Of a DNA stretch of 64,000 nt, positions 9,885 through 18,296 are shown piece by piece. The notes below the pieces were generated by a model. The model was not told the origin of the DNA. It did not search any database and was given only the letters and a program-made list of their open reading frames with translations. Source of the stretch: an uncultured Prevotellaceae bacterium (GTDB taxonomy: Bacteria > Bacteroidota > Bacteroidia > Bacteroidales > Muribaculaceae); contig ONOU01000009.1 of the NCBI GenBank assembly GCA_900319525.1, forward strand, positions 1-64,000, read 5' to 3'. Each line of letters opens with the position of its first letter. Position 1 is the stretch's first letter. The position numbers were made by a program, and so were the translations under genes.

Positions 9885-10952
9885 TTAATTGGTGATGATA
9901 CCACTACCATAGCACAGTTCGCCCTTGGGGTCATAGATTACGGCAAACTGGCCAGGAGCGATGCCTTGAACATCCTCCTCGCTCTCGATTACCCATTGCA
10001 GGTCCTCGATATGCGTCAACTTGCCGCGCATGATGTGTGGCGTGTGGCGATTCTTGAACATGATGTCCACGGGACCGTTAACGCCCTGCCACGGGTTGCC
10101 CGAGATGAAGTGCATCTCGTCCAGGCGCAGCGTTCGTCCGTACTGCTTGGCTGTTCCATAGCCGTTGGAAACATAGATGACGTTCTCCTTCACGTTCTTG
10201 CGCACGACATACCATGGTCCGCCGCTCAGGCCCAGGCCCTTGCGCTGGCCGATGGTGTGAAACCAATAACCGCGGTGCTCACCCAGCTTGCGGCCGGTTT
10301 CCAACTCGATGATGGGGCCGGGTCGCTCGCCCAGGTGGCGGCGGATGAAGTCATTATAATCAATCTGCCCCAAGAAGCAGATGCCCTGGCTGTCACGACG
10401 ATAGGCATTAGGCAACTTGGCCGCCTCGGCAATGCGACGCACTTCCTCCTTGGGCAGGTGGCCGATGGGAAACATCACATGCAATAGCTGGTCATAGGTG
10501 ATCTGAGCCAGGAAATCGGTCTGGTCCTTGACGGGATCGACTGCTGTAGCCAGGTATTTCACGCCATCGACTATGCGTGTGGTGGCATAGTGCCCTGTGG
10601 CTGTCATGTCAAAGTCTTTGCCCCAACGCTGCTCAAAAAAGCCGAACTTGATCATGCGGTTGCACATCATGTCTGGGTTAGGCGTCAGACCGGCGCGCAC
10701 GGTGCGCAGGGCATACTCCATCACGTGGTCCCAATACTCCTCATGGAGCGAAACCACCTCCAGAGGCAGCCCGTAGCGACGCGCAATCAGGTTACACATC
10801 TCGATGTCCTCCTCTGCGCTGCAGTCGCCCTCATCGTTGTCCATCCCGATGCGGATGTAGAACAGGTGCAGGTCCTCACCCTGTTCCTTGAGCTGGTGAA
10901 CGACCACGGCGCTGTCAACGCCTCCCGATATGAGAACTGCTATGCTGCTCAT
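9885..10952 (-). CDS. mnmA: tRNA-specific 2-thiouridylase MnmA
   Basis: Catalyses ATP-dependent 2-thiolation of the wobble uridine in tRNA-Lys, -Glu and -Gln. The PP-loop motif SGGVDS is at residues 9-14. The two catalytic cysteines are recognisable in [13 protein letters not shown] and SQGICFLG. The 355-residue length is normal. Its start overlaps the stop of the upstream DoxX gene by 4 bp (ATGA), implying translational coupling. Bacteroidales often carry two MnmA paralogues; only one is in this window. Confidence 0.95.
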   Translation of the reverse strand: MSSIAVLISGGVDSAVVVHQLKEQGEDLHLFYIRIGMDNDEGDCSAEEDIEMCNLIARRYGLPLEVVSLHEEYWDHVMEYALRTVRAGLTPNPDMMCNRMIKFGFFEQRWGKDFDMTATGHYATTRIVDGVKYLATAVDPVKDQTDFLAQITYDQLLHVMFPIGHLPKEEVRRIAEAAKLPNAYRRDSQGICFLGQIDYNDFIRRHLGERPGPIIELETGRKLGEHRGYWFHTIGQRKGLGLSGGPWYVVRKNVKENVIYVSNGYGTAKQYGRTLRLDEMHFISGNPWQGVNGPVDIMFKNRHTPHIMRGKLTHIEDLQWVIESEEDVQGIAPGQFAVIYDPKGELCYGSGIITN

Positions 10953-11434
10953 GCCTTATCGATGACGGTTTCGTCGGCAACACTGTCGGTATAGTGTGCG
11001 GCAATAAAATAATCCAGCGAAATCTTTCCGGGTCCAGCAAGCAACATATAGATGAAGATGCCGATAAACATCACAGGATAGCCTGGCTCAAAGTTGAACA
11101 ATTGGTTAGGGACTGCTGCCTGTGATGACATGATGACCTTCTCGGCTGCCAGCATTAAGCATAACGGGAACAGCAGAGCAATCCTGGTGAGAAATCCGAA
11201 CATAATGCATACGGCACACAGCAACTCAATGACTACCAGCGTGGTGACAGCACCTTCGGGCGAGAGTCCGAACCAACCACTACTGCTGTGGACTATCGCG
11301 TCAAAGTCCAGCACCTGGCGGATGCTCAGTTGCAAGAACATGATGCCCGTGAACAAGCGCAGGAACAGGCGCGACAAGTTGCTGTAGGTGTGACCAGCAC
11401 TGTATAGGAACAGATTCTTGAAAAAACGCGACAT
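10949..11434 (-). CDS. DoxX family membrane protein
   Basis: 161 residues with four hydrophobic segments and the DoxX signature features: [20 protein letters not shown] at the N-terminus, [20 protein letters not shown] in the middle and a C-terminal [19 protein letters not shown]. DoxX-like proteins are small inner-membrane proteins linked to redox homeostasis in some bacteria; the role here is unknown. The gene end overlaps mnmA by 4 bp. An 8-bp tandem repeat precedes its start. Confidence 0.85.
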   Translation of the reverse strand: MSRFFKNLFLYSAGHTYSNLSRLFLRLFTGIMFLQLSIRQVLDFDAIVHSSSGWFGLSPEGAVTTLVVIELLCAVCIMFGFLTRIALLFPLCLMLAAEKVIMSSQAAVPNQLFNFEPGYPVMFIGIFIYMLLAGPGKISLDYFIAAHYTDSVADETVIDKA

Positions 11435-11446
11435 AACAACCCTTTA

Positions 11447-11475
11447 TTTTAGTGTTTTAGTGTTTTAGTGTTTTA
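11447..11475. repeat. Tandem 8-bp repeat (TTTTAGTG) upstream of doxX
   Basis: Three complete copies of an 8-bp unit plus a partial fourth sit 13-41 bp before the DoxX start codon, within a 62-bp intergenic gap. Such a repeat can change length by slippage and would alter the leader of the downstream transcript. Confidence 0.7.
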
Positions 11476-11496
11476 TCCTCAATTCACAATCCGTGG

Positions 11497-12393
11497 TTAA
11501 TAAGCCGGATTCACAGCAGACATCAAACCCTCTACCGATAACGCCTTGTTCACGATTGCCCGCTGGCCATCAAGCACATAGCAGCATGGCAGCACACGCA
11601 GGTCAAGCACGTCCATCAACTGGTCACTGCATCCCACCATCCAGTTCTCGCAATAGCCGCTGGCTGCTGTTGCCCACTCGGTGCTGTAGGCATTCAAGCC
11701 CACACACAACAGTGACACGTTGCCTGTCTCGAGCAACGAATTTAGCGCCACATCGGTACTCAGCCTCAGGCGCCCGATCGTGCTGTCGGTACTGCCATCG
11801 ACAAACAGAATGATATAGTTCTCACGCTCAGGCAATTCACTCAAGCGATGCTTTAAGCCACCAGCGTCAACATACTCAAAATCAAGTATTGTACCCACCT
11901 GGACCGAGTTGATGCGAGCCAATTGCACGGCATAGCGGTCACGCACGTCACGGGGCAGGCTCTTGTTTGAGGCCAGCGGCTTGATAAACGCCACATACAC
12001 CTCGTCACTCCAGAACTCCGCTTCTGATCCATAGAGAGAACGCTCGGCCACGGCTCCCAGCTTAAGCAGGTTGGACGTGTTGGATTGCGCCTTGTTAACC
12101 AGGTCGCGAACACTTCCCATCACCACATTGCGGTGGGCATAACGGAAGAAATCCACATAGTCGCGGAATGTCAGTTCAAACGCAACATCGTCCTTAATGG
12201 GCTTGCTGATGTCATAATTGTCCCAAAAGTGCGTAATAATGTAGTTACAACGGTTCTCCAACGTACTGCACGTGTCAGGTGCCTGGGGGTAAGCAAACAA
12301 GCGCCCCTCAAGCTTCTCGGCCAGTTGAGCCTGAGCCGCAACCGTCAGGGTTGACATAATCAATACGCTGATTAAAAACAATTTACGTTTCAT
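11497..12393 (-). CDS. Secreted DUF5106-like protein with possible thioredoxin-like C-terminus
   Basis: The start used is the ATG that begins a signal peptide (MKRKLFLISVLIMSTLTVAA); an in-frame extension of ten codons upstream lacks signal character. The N-terminal half (residues about 25-150) resembles the DUF5106 region of Bacteroidetes periplasmic proteins, with YIITHFWDNYDISKP. The C-terminal half has YIILFVDGS and VLPCCYVLDGQRAIVNK, which look like a degenerate thioredoxin-like fold without a CXXC redox pair. Probable location: periplasm. Function unknown; the family call is from memory of similar proteins. Confidence 0.6.
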   Translation of the reverse strand: MKRKLFLISVLIMSTLTVAAQAQLAEKLEGRLFAYPQAPDTCSTLENRCNYIITHFWDNYDISKPIKDDVAFELTFRDYVDFFRYAHRNVVMGSVRDLVNKAQSNTSNLLKLGAVAERSLYGSEAEFWSDEVYVAFIKPLASNKSLPRDVRDRYAVQLARINSVQVGTILDFEYVDAGGLKHRLSELPERENYIILFVDGSTDSTIGRLRLSTDVALNSLLETGNVSLLCVGLNAYSTEWATAASGYCENWMVGCSDQLMDVLDLRVLPCCYVLDGQRAIVNKALSVEGLMSAVNPAY

Positions 12394-12434
12394 ATTTCTT
12401 AGCTTATTGCAAATATTAGTCAATTTTTAAACGG

Positions 12435-12466
12435 CTAAATTACAACAAAACCCACAAAACCCACAA
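12435..12466 (-). promoter_or_regulatory. Candidate promoter of the DUF5106-like gene
   Basis: Minus-strand TTG (12466-12464), 21-nt spacer, then TAATTTAG (12442-12435), one mismatch to TAnnTTTG. It places transcription start about 35 nt before the ATG. Confidence 0.4.
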
Positions 12467-13102
12467 TTCACGCCTCAAAAATCGCCATCCTTCAACAATT
12501 TTTCACATTATAATACTTACTAAAGCAGCACCCCGGTAAAAACAAAGGCGATGATATAGATGCGATATATTTAATTATTTTCGTAAAATTCGCCCCATTA
12601 GCGAAATTAGCATTAAAAACTTTTCAGGGCCAACTGCTATATCGTTCCCAAAACAAATGGCTTGATTCCATCTCACATCGCTAACGACGAAGCATAATAA
12701 AAAACAAGGGGAAGATGAGAAGGCGTCTCATTTTCCCTTGTGTTTGGGCTTCATTTTGCCCTTGTGGCTCTCCAGTAATGATCTCTCTAATAGTATCTAT
12801 TCCGTTTAACCTGAAAGCTATAATGGGATCTTCATCGTAATTAGTAATTATCTATTGAGGGGCTCAACTATTTATTTTGTGCAACAAAATTACCGCTTTC
12901 ATCAACACAATATTATGAAAAGTGATAAAATTCATTTGTACAATTTGTACTTTTTTCACCCTAAATTTGTCTTTTTTTTACCTTTAAAAATCATAAACAA
13001 CTCACAATAAGATACTTAAACAATCAAATAAGAATAATAGAAATCAAACAATCCAAATGACGTCCTCGCCACGCCCAAAGACTCATTATTTACGGTAAAT
13101 GC
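12467..13102. other. Long AT-rich intergenic region
   Basis: Between two divergently transcribed genes there is no credible CDS on either strand. It contains a minus-strand hairpin terminator and a possible small RNA (described separately), followed by a strongly AT-rich stretch from about 12890 to 13100 in which no further structure was recognised. Confidence 0.5.
12699..12879 (-). ncRNA. Putative minus-strand small RNA with intrinsic terminator
   Basis: A minus-strand TAATTTTG (12893-12886) could start a transcript near 12879. It would include a TTGAG-CCC-CTCAA hairpin (12868-12856) and end at a long stem (arms 12741-12726 and 12720-12704) followed by six T residues (12704-12699). No ORF with a start codon longer than eight codons (MKPKHKGK) fits. 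No minus-strand gene upstream explains the terminator, so a separate short transcript is the simplest reading. No -33 element was found at the ideal spacing. Confidence 0.4.
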
Positions 13103-13133
13103 TTGGAAGTGTATTTATTTTATTCTAATTTTG
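13103..13133 (+). promoter_or_regulatory. Promoter of the dockerin-like protein gene
   Basis: TTG (13103-13105), 20-nt spacer, TAATTTTG (13126-13133): a good Bacteroidales promoter, giving a leader of about 70 nt before the ATG. Confidence 0.6.
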
Positions 13134-13211
13134 TGGCCGCTTTTATTATTTATTTTTTTACATTTTAATAATCGTTTATTCACTTAAACTACTTAACCAG
13201 TTCTTTAAACA

Positions 13212-14594
13212 ATGAGAAATTTAAGCAGAATCCTGCTGCTGACCGTCATGGCCAGTAGCTTCATCCTGTCGTCGGCACAGGGTGGTGTCACCCTGCGCGG
13301 CATCTACCAGACCAGCCGTGACGACGCGTATCCCAATGGTTATTACAGCGAGTACGTCGGCTGGAATTATGCACTGCAAAAGGTTATTTTCCTCGTACAG
13401 CAAGGCATCTATAGGCTGGACTGGGACGGACAGACGCTCTCGATGCCTGTCAAGGATCCCGAGGTGAACAAGGACGACTTCTACAGCAATGGCCAGTTCA
13501 CTGATAACGATAAGGCGTTGTGGGCATCCAATTTTAACATGATGTATGCTAACTCGGGCGCAATCGTCAAGGATGGCGTTCTCACCACCGTCATGTCACG
13601 CACCGACATGCAGAACCCCGACGGCACCTGGGTCACCAACGACACCAACCGTTTCGCCATCCGCCGCTGGGACGCACGCACTTATGACCTCCAATCGGCG
13701 GGCGATGACTACCGCCCTGCATGGGATTGCCTGGAATCGGCTGGCATGGCCGTGAACCCCAAGGACGGCAAGGTATATGGCCTGTTCCATATTACCAACA
13801 AGTACCTTCCCGACTCGATCCTCAATGACCCTGACTTCTTTGCCGACGAGAGTGCCGATTCGACCGACAGCGGTTATGCCATCTGCACCATTGACCTCGA
13901 CAAAATGGAAATCAGCCAGATCACCCCGGGCCTGTACTATGAGAACTACGTCACCTTTGCCATCAACAGCGAGGGACGCGCTTTTGCCATGAGCAGCGGT
14001 GGTGGCACCATTGCCAACCCCGACGAGGACGGCAAGGTGCGCGACATCGACGGCAACCTGAGTGGTGCTCACCTCTACGAGTTTGACCTCAACACGGGCC
14101 TCATGATTAGAGACCATCGCTCCAGCACGGGCTATTGCTCACAGGTCAAGCGTCAGGCAGCCTGCTTCAGTAAGAATGATCCCAACAAGATGTACTGGAT
14201 GGGATACTTCAACAGTGGGATGGGATTTGACGACAATGGCCAATGGAATCCCCTGAGTGACCGCAACTGGATTGAGAACCGCAAGTATGACACGGCCCTC
14301 TATGAGGTAGATGTTACCACTGGTGAGGCTAACCGCATCGGCGTCATCAAGGACCGCTACATGTTCGCTTACATGTGGGTAGATGGTGAGCAGGAGCCCG
14401 AAATTGCTGGAGGTCTGCGCGGCGACGTCAATGACGACGGCATGATCAACATCGATGACGTGACCACGCTCATCGACTACCTGCTGGCAGGCGGTGCCAT
14501 CAACATGATCAATGCTGACTGTGACAACACCGGCTCTGTTACCGTCGGCGACGTCACCTCCTTGATTGACTATCTGCTTGTTGGCAATTGGTAA
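13212..14594 (+). CDS. Secreted protein with C-terminal type I dockerin-like repeats
   Basis: 460 residues with a signal peptide (MRNLSRILLLTVMASSFILS), a central region of unknown fold with repeated tryptophan/tyrosine-rich strands that could be a beta-propeller, and a C-terminal dockerin-like pair from about residue 403. The first repeat is GDVNDDGMINIDDVTTLIDY and the second ADCDNTGSVTVGDVTSLIDY, each with the Asp/Asn spacing of a calcium-binding loop plus a helix. In gut Bacteroidales such tails are common on exported proteins; whether they bind cohesins is not known. It has its own promoter and ends in a bidirectional hairpin. Confidence 0.75.
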   Translation: MRNLSRILLLTVMASSFILSSAQGGVTLRGIYQTSRDDAYPNGYYSEYVGWNYALQKVIFLVQQGIYRLDWDGQTLSMPVKDPEVNKDDFYSNGQFTDNDKALWASNFNMMYANSGAIVKDGVLTTVMSRTDMQNPDGTWVTNDTNRFAIRRWDARTYDLQSAGDDYRPAWDCLESAGMAVNPKDGKVYGLFHITNKYLPDSILNDPDFFADESADSTDSGYAICTIDLDKMEISQITPGLYYENYVTFAINSEGRAFAMSSGGGTIANPDEDGKVRDIDGNLSGAHLYEFDLNTGLMIRDHRSSTGYCSQVKRQAACFSKNDPNKMYWMGYFNSGMGFDDNGQWNPLSDRNWIENRKYDTALYEVDVTTGEANRIGVIKDRYMFAYMWVDGEQEPEIAGGLRGDVNDDGMINIDDVTTLIDYLLAGGAINMINADCDNTGSVTVGDVTSLIDYLLVGNW

Positions 14595-14616
14595 TCAACC
14601 ACTTGCTTAACCATAT

Positions 14617-14654
14617 TTAAAGGGAGCCTGCCACATAAGACAGACTCCCTTTAA
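14617..14654. terminator. Bidirectional terminator between convergent genes
   Basis: Perfect 10-bp inverted repeat, TTAAAGGGAG (14617-14626) and CTCCCTTTAA (14645-14654), between the plus-strand dockerin-like gene and the minus-strand SGNH hydrolase gene. The stem bases A/T on both sides serve as short T-runs. Confidence 0.7.
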
Positions 14655-14677
14655 TTATCCATGATTTCGGCACAGGG

Positions 14678-15331
14678 CTACTTGATGTAGGGCTTGATCA
14701 TGTCTCGCCAGATGAGATATCCCGGCCCCATCAGGTGCAAACCATCATTGGTCAACTCGGCACGCAAGCGCCCTTGTTCATCAGCAAACAGGGGGTACAG
14801 GTTAATCCATGTCACGCCCTGGCGGCGTGCGACCTGCTCGAGCAGCACGTTGGCCTCCACCACAACGTGGTCACGCCCCTTGAGCAGTTTCCACTCACGC
14901 ACGTCATTGTTGAAGGGCAACAGACTCTGAAGATAAATCTTGGTCCTGGGTGATCCCTGCTTGACCATGCAGATGAGCCGCTCGGTCGCGCGGGCAATAC
15001 TGTCGGCACTGACGTCGTGAGATATGTCATTTACCCCACACATAATGAACAGCTTCTTGGGCTGACCCTTAATGATGGGGCCAATGCGGTCAATCATGCC
15101 CTGGACGATGTCGCCCACGATGCCGCGGTTCTTGATATGCTTGTTATTGAGCAGTTCGTTGAACTCGCAGCCATCAGTCAAGCTGTTACCTAGCATGACA
15201 ATATCCTTCTTGCCTATGGGCAGCTCGTCAAAGAGCGTCGCCCGCCGGGCATAGTATGGATCCTGGTTGGCTTGAGCCATGGCAGTAAGCCCCAGGAGCG
15301 CCACGGCGGCCATCAACAATAATCTCCTCAT
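14678..15331 (-). CDS. Secreted SGNH/GDSL-family hydrolase
   Basis: 217 residues with a signal peptide (MRRLLLMAAVALLGLTAMAQ). All four SGNH blocks are present: the catalytic Ser in MLGNSLTDG (Ser50), Gly in KNRGIVGD (Gly70), Asn in IMCGVND (Asn101) and the DGLH dyad (Asp196, His199). It is probably a periplasmic esterase that removes acyl groups, for example O-acetyl groups from sugars or peptidoglycan; the position just downstream of murQ is compatible with the latter, but the substrate is inferred. Confidence 0.85.
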   Translation of the reverse strand: MRRLLLMAAVALLGLTAMAQANQDPYYARRATLFDELPIGKKDIVMLGNSLTDGCEFNELLNNKHIKNRGIVGDIVQGMIDRIGPIIKGQPKKLFIMCGVNDISHDVSADSIARATERLICMVKQGSPRTKIYLQSLLPFNNDVREWKLLKGRDHVVVEANVLLEQVARRQGVTWINLYPLFADEQGRLRAELTNDGLHLMGPGYLIWRDMIKPYIK

Positions 15332-15369
15332 GCTTTTATAAAAACCTATTTACTTTTATCTCTTATCTG

Positions 15370-16185
15370 TCAGCTTCCCTTATAAGCGTCGATGGCTTTT
15401 TTCACCGAACCATGGAGCAACAGCAGGCGCTTGGCGTCATCATAGGGGAGTTTCAACTCATCGACAAGCCAGCGGGTGCCACGGTCAACCAATTTCTGGT
15501 TGGTGAGCTGCATATTCACCATCTTGTTGCCCTTGACACGCCCCATCTGAATCATCACACTGGTCGAGATCATGTTGCATATCATCTTCTGCCCCGTTCC
15601 ACTCTTCATGCGCGAGCTGCCGGTGATATACTCAGGACCGACGACCATCTCGATAGCGATCTCGGCGACCTCGCTCACGGGAGCGCCCGGGTTGCTCGTG
15701 ATGGCTGCGGTAAGGCAGCCGTTGGCACGCGCGTCACGCAGGGCTCCGATCACATAGGGGGTCGTTCCCGACGCTGCAATACCGATGACCGTATCGAGTG
15801 GTGATACCTTGTATTCCTGCAGGTCTTTCCATCCTTGAGCGGTGTCGTCCTCGGCATTCTCGACAGCATTGCGCAAGGCAACGTCTCCGCCGGCAATCAG
15901 GCCGATGATCCAGCCTGGAGACATGCCGAAGGTGGGCGGTATCTCGCTGGCGTCAAGCACACCCAAGCGTCCACTGGTACCCGCTCCCATATAGAAAATG
16001 CGTCCGCCTTTTTTCATCCGCTCGACAATGCCGGTGACGAGGCGTTCAATCTGCGGAATGGTCTTCTGCACGGCATCGGCCACCTTATGGTCTTCCTGGT
16101 TGATCTCGGTGAGCAGCTCACGCACCGACTTCTTTTCCAGGTTATCATAGAGCGATGATTGTTCGCTTATTTTTACAAAACCCAT
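15370..16185 (-). CDS. murQ: N-acetylmuramic acid 6-phosphate etherase
   Basis: Cleaves the lactyl ether of MurNAc-6-phosphate to GlcNAc-6-phosphate and D-lactate, the key step in muramic acid catabolism. The SIS-fold signature GAGTSGRLGVLDASEIPPTF is present near residue 68, with NPGAPVSEVAE and SSRMKSGTGQKMICNMIS further on. 271 residues, slightly short of the Escherichia coli enzyme and similar to Bacteroidetes versions. It lies immediately downstream of a sugar kinase gene and the NamZ cluster, which supports the assignment. Confidence 0.95.
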   Translation of the reverse strand: MGFVKISEQSSLYDNLEKKSVRELLTEINQEDHKVADAVQKTIPQIERLVTGIVERMKKGGRIFYMGAGTSGRLGVLDASEIPPTFGMSPGWIIGLIAGGDVALRNAVENAEDDTAQGWKDLQEYKVSPLDTVIGIAASGTTPYVIGALRDARANGCLTAAITSNPGAPVSEVAEIAIEMVVGPEYITGSSRMKSGTGQKMICNMISTSVMIQMGRVKGNKMVNMQLTNQKLVDRGTRWLVDELKLPYDDAKRLLLLHGSVKKAIDAYKGS

Positions 16186-16234
16186 AATCTTCTCAAAATT
16201 TTCATTCTACTACGTTGATTTTTTCGGTCTGTTT

Positions 16235-17086
16235 TCATCCCACAGACGAGTGGTACTTCACAAGGCCCTCCATGGGATCCTTGATTACAGTGCCGATGGT
16301 GATGCCCAGGGCTTGTGCAGCCTCTTGCAGGACCGCCTTCTGGAAAAAGGCTATCGATCCAACAAAGTTGCAGGGCAGTTCCTTGTAGTTGGGATAACTT
16401 GCCACGTTGCGGGTGAAGAAATCAGTGAATGAGCGCAACACGATGTTGTGAATCGACGGCTCATCGATGTTGTGCTCCAGGAATGGGGCAAACTGGGCCA
16501 GGAAACGATTGGCTGCGGGCTTGCGGTAAACCGACGTGATAATGGTCGTGTAGTCCAGGTTATACTCCTTCATGAACTTGTCGCACAAGTGCTGCGGCAA
16601 CTGCTTCTTGAGCACATCGCCGACAAGCAGCTTGCCCAACACGGCACCGCTGCCCTCATCTCCCAGGATGTAGCCCAGTGGAGACACGTTCATCACCACA
16701 TTCTCGCCATCGTAGTAGCACGAGTTGCTGCCCGTGCCCATGATGCAGGCGATACCGGGCTCACGGCCACACACGGCACGTGCGGCAGCCAGCAGGTCAC
16801 TGGCCACTTCCACCCTACCCGCTGTGGCAAAGTTGGCACGCAGGGCATTGATCACCTGTTGCTTAATCTCGTCAGAGATGATGCCGGCGCCATAGTAATG
16901 GATTTCATCCACCTTATAATTGGTCAGGTGGGGCATCAATTCACGCTTGATCTGTTCCTTCATCTCCTCCTCGGTGAGCAAGAGTGCATTCATTCCGGTA
17001 GTGAAAATCTGCGCTACCTTTTCTTTTCCATTGAGCAGCGTCCAGTTAATCTTTGTGGAGCCGCAATCAGCAATAAGAATCATCAT
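16235..17086 (-). CDS. murK: BadF/BadG-type sugar kinase, probable MurNAc/GlcNAc kinase (MurK-like)
   Basis: ASKHA-fold ATPase of 283 residues. Phosphate-1 motif ADCGSTKINW (Asp7, Gly9) is intact, as are GTGSNSCYYDG and LGYILGDEGSGAVLGK. Relatives phosphorylate GlcNAc or MurNAc at O6. Immediate linkage to murQ, a DUF5009 membrane protein and NamZ suggests it makes the MurNAc-6-P that MurQ consumes, as proposed for MurK of Tannerella forsythia. A divergent paralogue is encoded at 31.0-31.9 kb. Enzyme family is secure; substrate is inferred from context. Confidence 0.85.
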   Translation of the reverse strand: MMILIADCGSTKINWTLLNGKEKVAQIFTTGMNALLLTEEEMKEQIKRELMPHLTNYKVDEIHYYGAGIISDEIKQQVINALRANFATAGRVEVASDLLAAARAVCGREPGIACIMGTGSNSCYYDGENVVMNVSPLGYILGDEGSGAVLGKLLVGDVLKKQLPQHLCDKFMKEYNLDYTTIITSVYRKPAANRFLAQFAPFLEHNIDEPSIHNIVLRSFTDFFTRNVASYPNYKELPCNFVGSIAFFQKAVLQEAAQALGITIGTVIKDPMEGLVKYHSSVG

Positions 17087-17119
17087 TTTATTTTAGTTTT
17101 AGTTGTTGGTTTCTTGTTG

Positions 17120-18280
17120 TTAGATCTTGATATAGATTTTCTTCTTGTAGAGCACGTGGCCTATTACCCAGTTGAGCAGCACAAAAGCAATGGCATACAA
17201 GGCCGATGCCGTGTACTCGTTGCAGAAGGTCTTGAAGAAATCATAAACCGTGCTGTGGATGGTGATGTTGCCGCCCTCGGCATCATGACCGATGGGGATC
17301 GCACCAAACAGGATGGCCAGCACAGTACCTATCACGTACAGGGCCAGAGGATTGACTCCGAAGGACTCAAAAAACCTGGACCAACGGCCCTTGTTACCCT
17401 TGATGTCCACAAAATAGATGAGCATCGCTTGGATGCACATAGCCATGCCACAGGTAATCAGCACAAATGTCGATGACCACATCTTCTTGCCACAGGGGAT
17501 GCCATACTGCAACAGCCAGCCGGCCAGCAGCATTACGGTTCCCCACAGCAGCATCGTGGTCACGCGCTCGGTATTATTGTAAACGCTCAATATCATGCGG
17601 CCCACCAGATAACCGATGAGCACATGGGCAATACACGGCAAGGTACTCAAGATGCCCTCGGGATCAAACGAGATGCTCTCGCCGTAGGCGCTCTCATGGT
17701 ACATGTGATCGGTACCCAAGATGCTGTTGTCAATCTGGGCAATGATGTTATCGAGTGAGAACTCATATCCGTTGCCCAATCCCAGAATCAAGGCATAGGC
17801 CACCAGGATGAAGCCCACGAGCCACGGAATGAACTTGCGCTTGAACAGCACGGCGCACAATGAGCCGAAGAAATACACCAGCGCTAAGCGTTGGAACACA
17901 CCCAGGTAGCGCAATGTATCCAGGTTGTTGACGGCTTCAGAAAAAGCATCTCCACGGCACAGGCCACGCACCAGGTGTCCAAACCACTGCACTGCCCAGC
18001 CAATGAGGAACAGGATAACCGTGCGGCGCACGATTTTCAACAACAGTTCCTTGGACATCTTGTAATTGAACTTCTTCAAGGAGAATGCCATCGACACACC
18101 CATGCAGAAGATGAAGAAAGGAAATACCAGGTCGGTGGGCGACAGACCAATCCACTCGGCATGTGACAGCGGACGGTACAGGTAGCTCCATGAGCCAGGA
18201 TTATTCACCAGCAGCATGCCAGCGATGGTGATACCACGCAGGATGTCGAGCGACAGCAATCGTTTATTGTCTTTAGCCAT
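17120..18280 (-). CDS. DUF5009/HGSNAT-like multi-pass membrane protein
   Basis: 386 residues with about ten hydrophobic segments. The N-terminal LLSLDILRGITIAGMLLVNN and DLVFPFFIFCMGVSMAFSL patterns are typical of the DUF5009/YeiB/heparan-alpha-glucosaminide acetyltransferase-like group. Such proteins are found in Bacteroidetes amino-sugar loci. Possible roles are transmembrane acetylation of amino sugars or transport of MurNAc into the cytoplasm. Position between the kinase and NamZ genes, with short gaps, supports a role in muropeptide sugar use. Which activity applies cannot be decided from sequence. Confidence 0.75.
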   Translation of the reverse strand: MAKDNKRLLSLDILRGITIAGMLLVNNPGSWSYLYRPLSHAEWIGLSPTDLVFPFFIFCMGVSMAFSLKKFNYKMSKELLLKIVRRTVILFLIGWAVQWFGHLVRGLCRGDAFSEAVNNLDTLRYLGVFQRLALVYFFGSLCAVLFKRKFIPWLVGFILVAYALILGLGNGYEFSLDNIIAQIDNSILGTDHMYHESAYGESISFDPEGILSTLPCIAHVLIGYLVGRMILSVYNNTERVTTMLLWGTVMLLAGWLLQYGIPCGKKMWSSTFVLITCGMAMCIQAMLIYFVDIKGNKGRWSRFFESFGVNPLALYVIGTVLAILFGAIPIGHDAEGGNITIHSTVYDFFKTFCNEYTASALYAIAFVLLNWVIGHVLYKKKIYIKI

Positions 18281-18296
18281 AATCCAGCTGATTTAA

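Noticed and set aside
12700..12860. Open frame of about 55 codons reading through the orphan terminator hairpin
   Set aside because: It has no start codon after the preceding stop and crosses a terminator; treated as chance.
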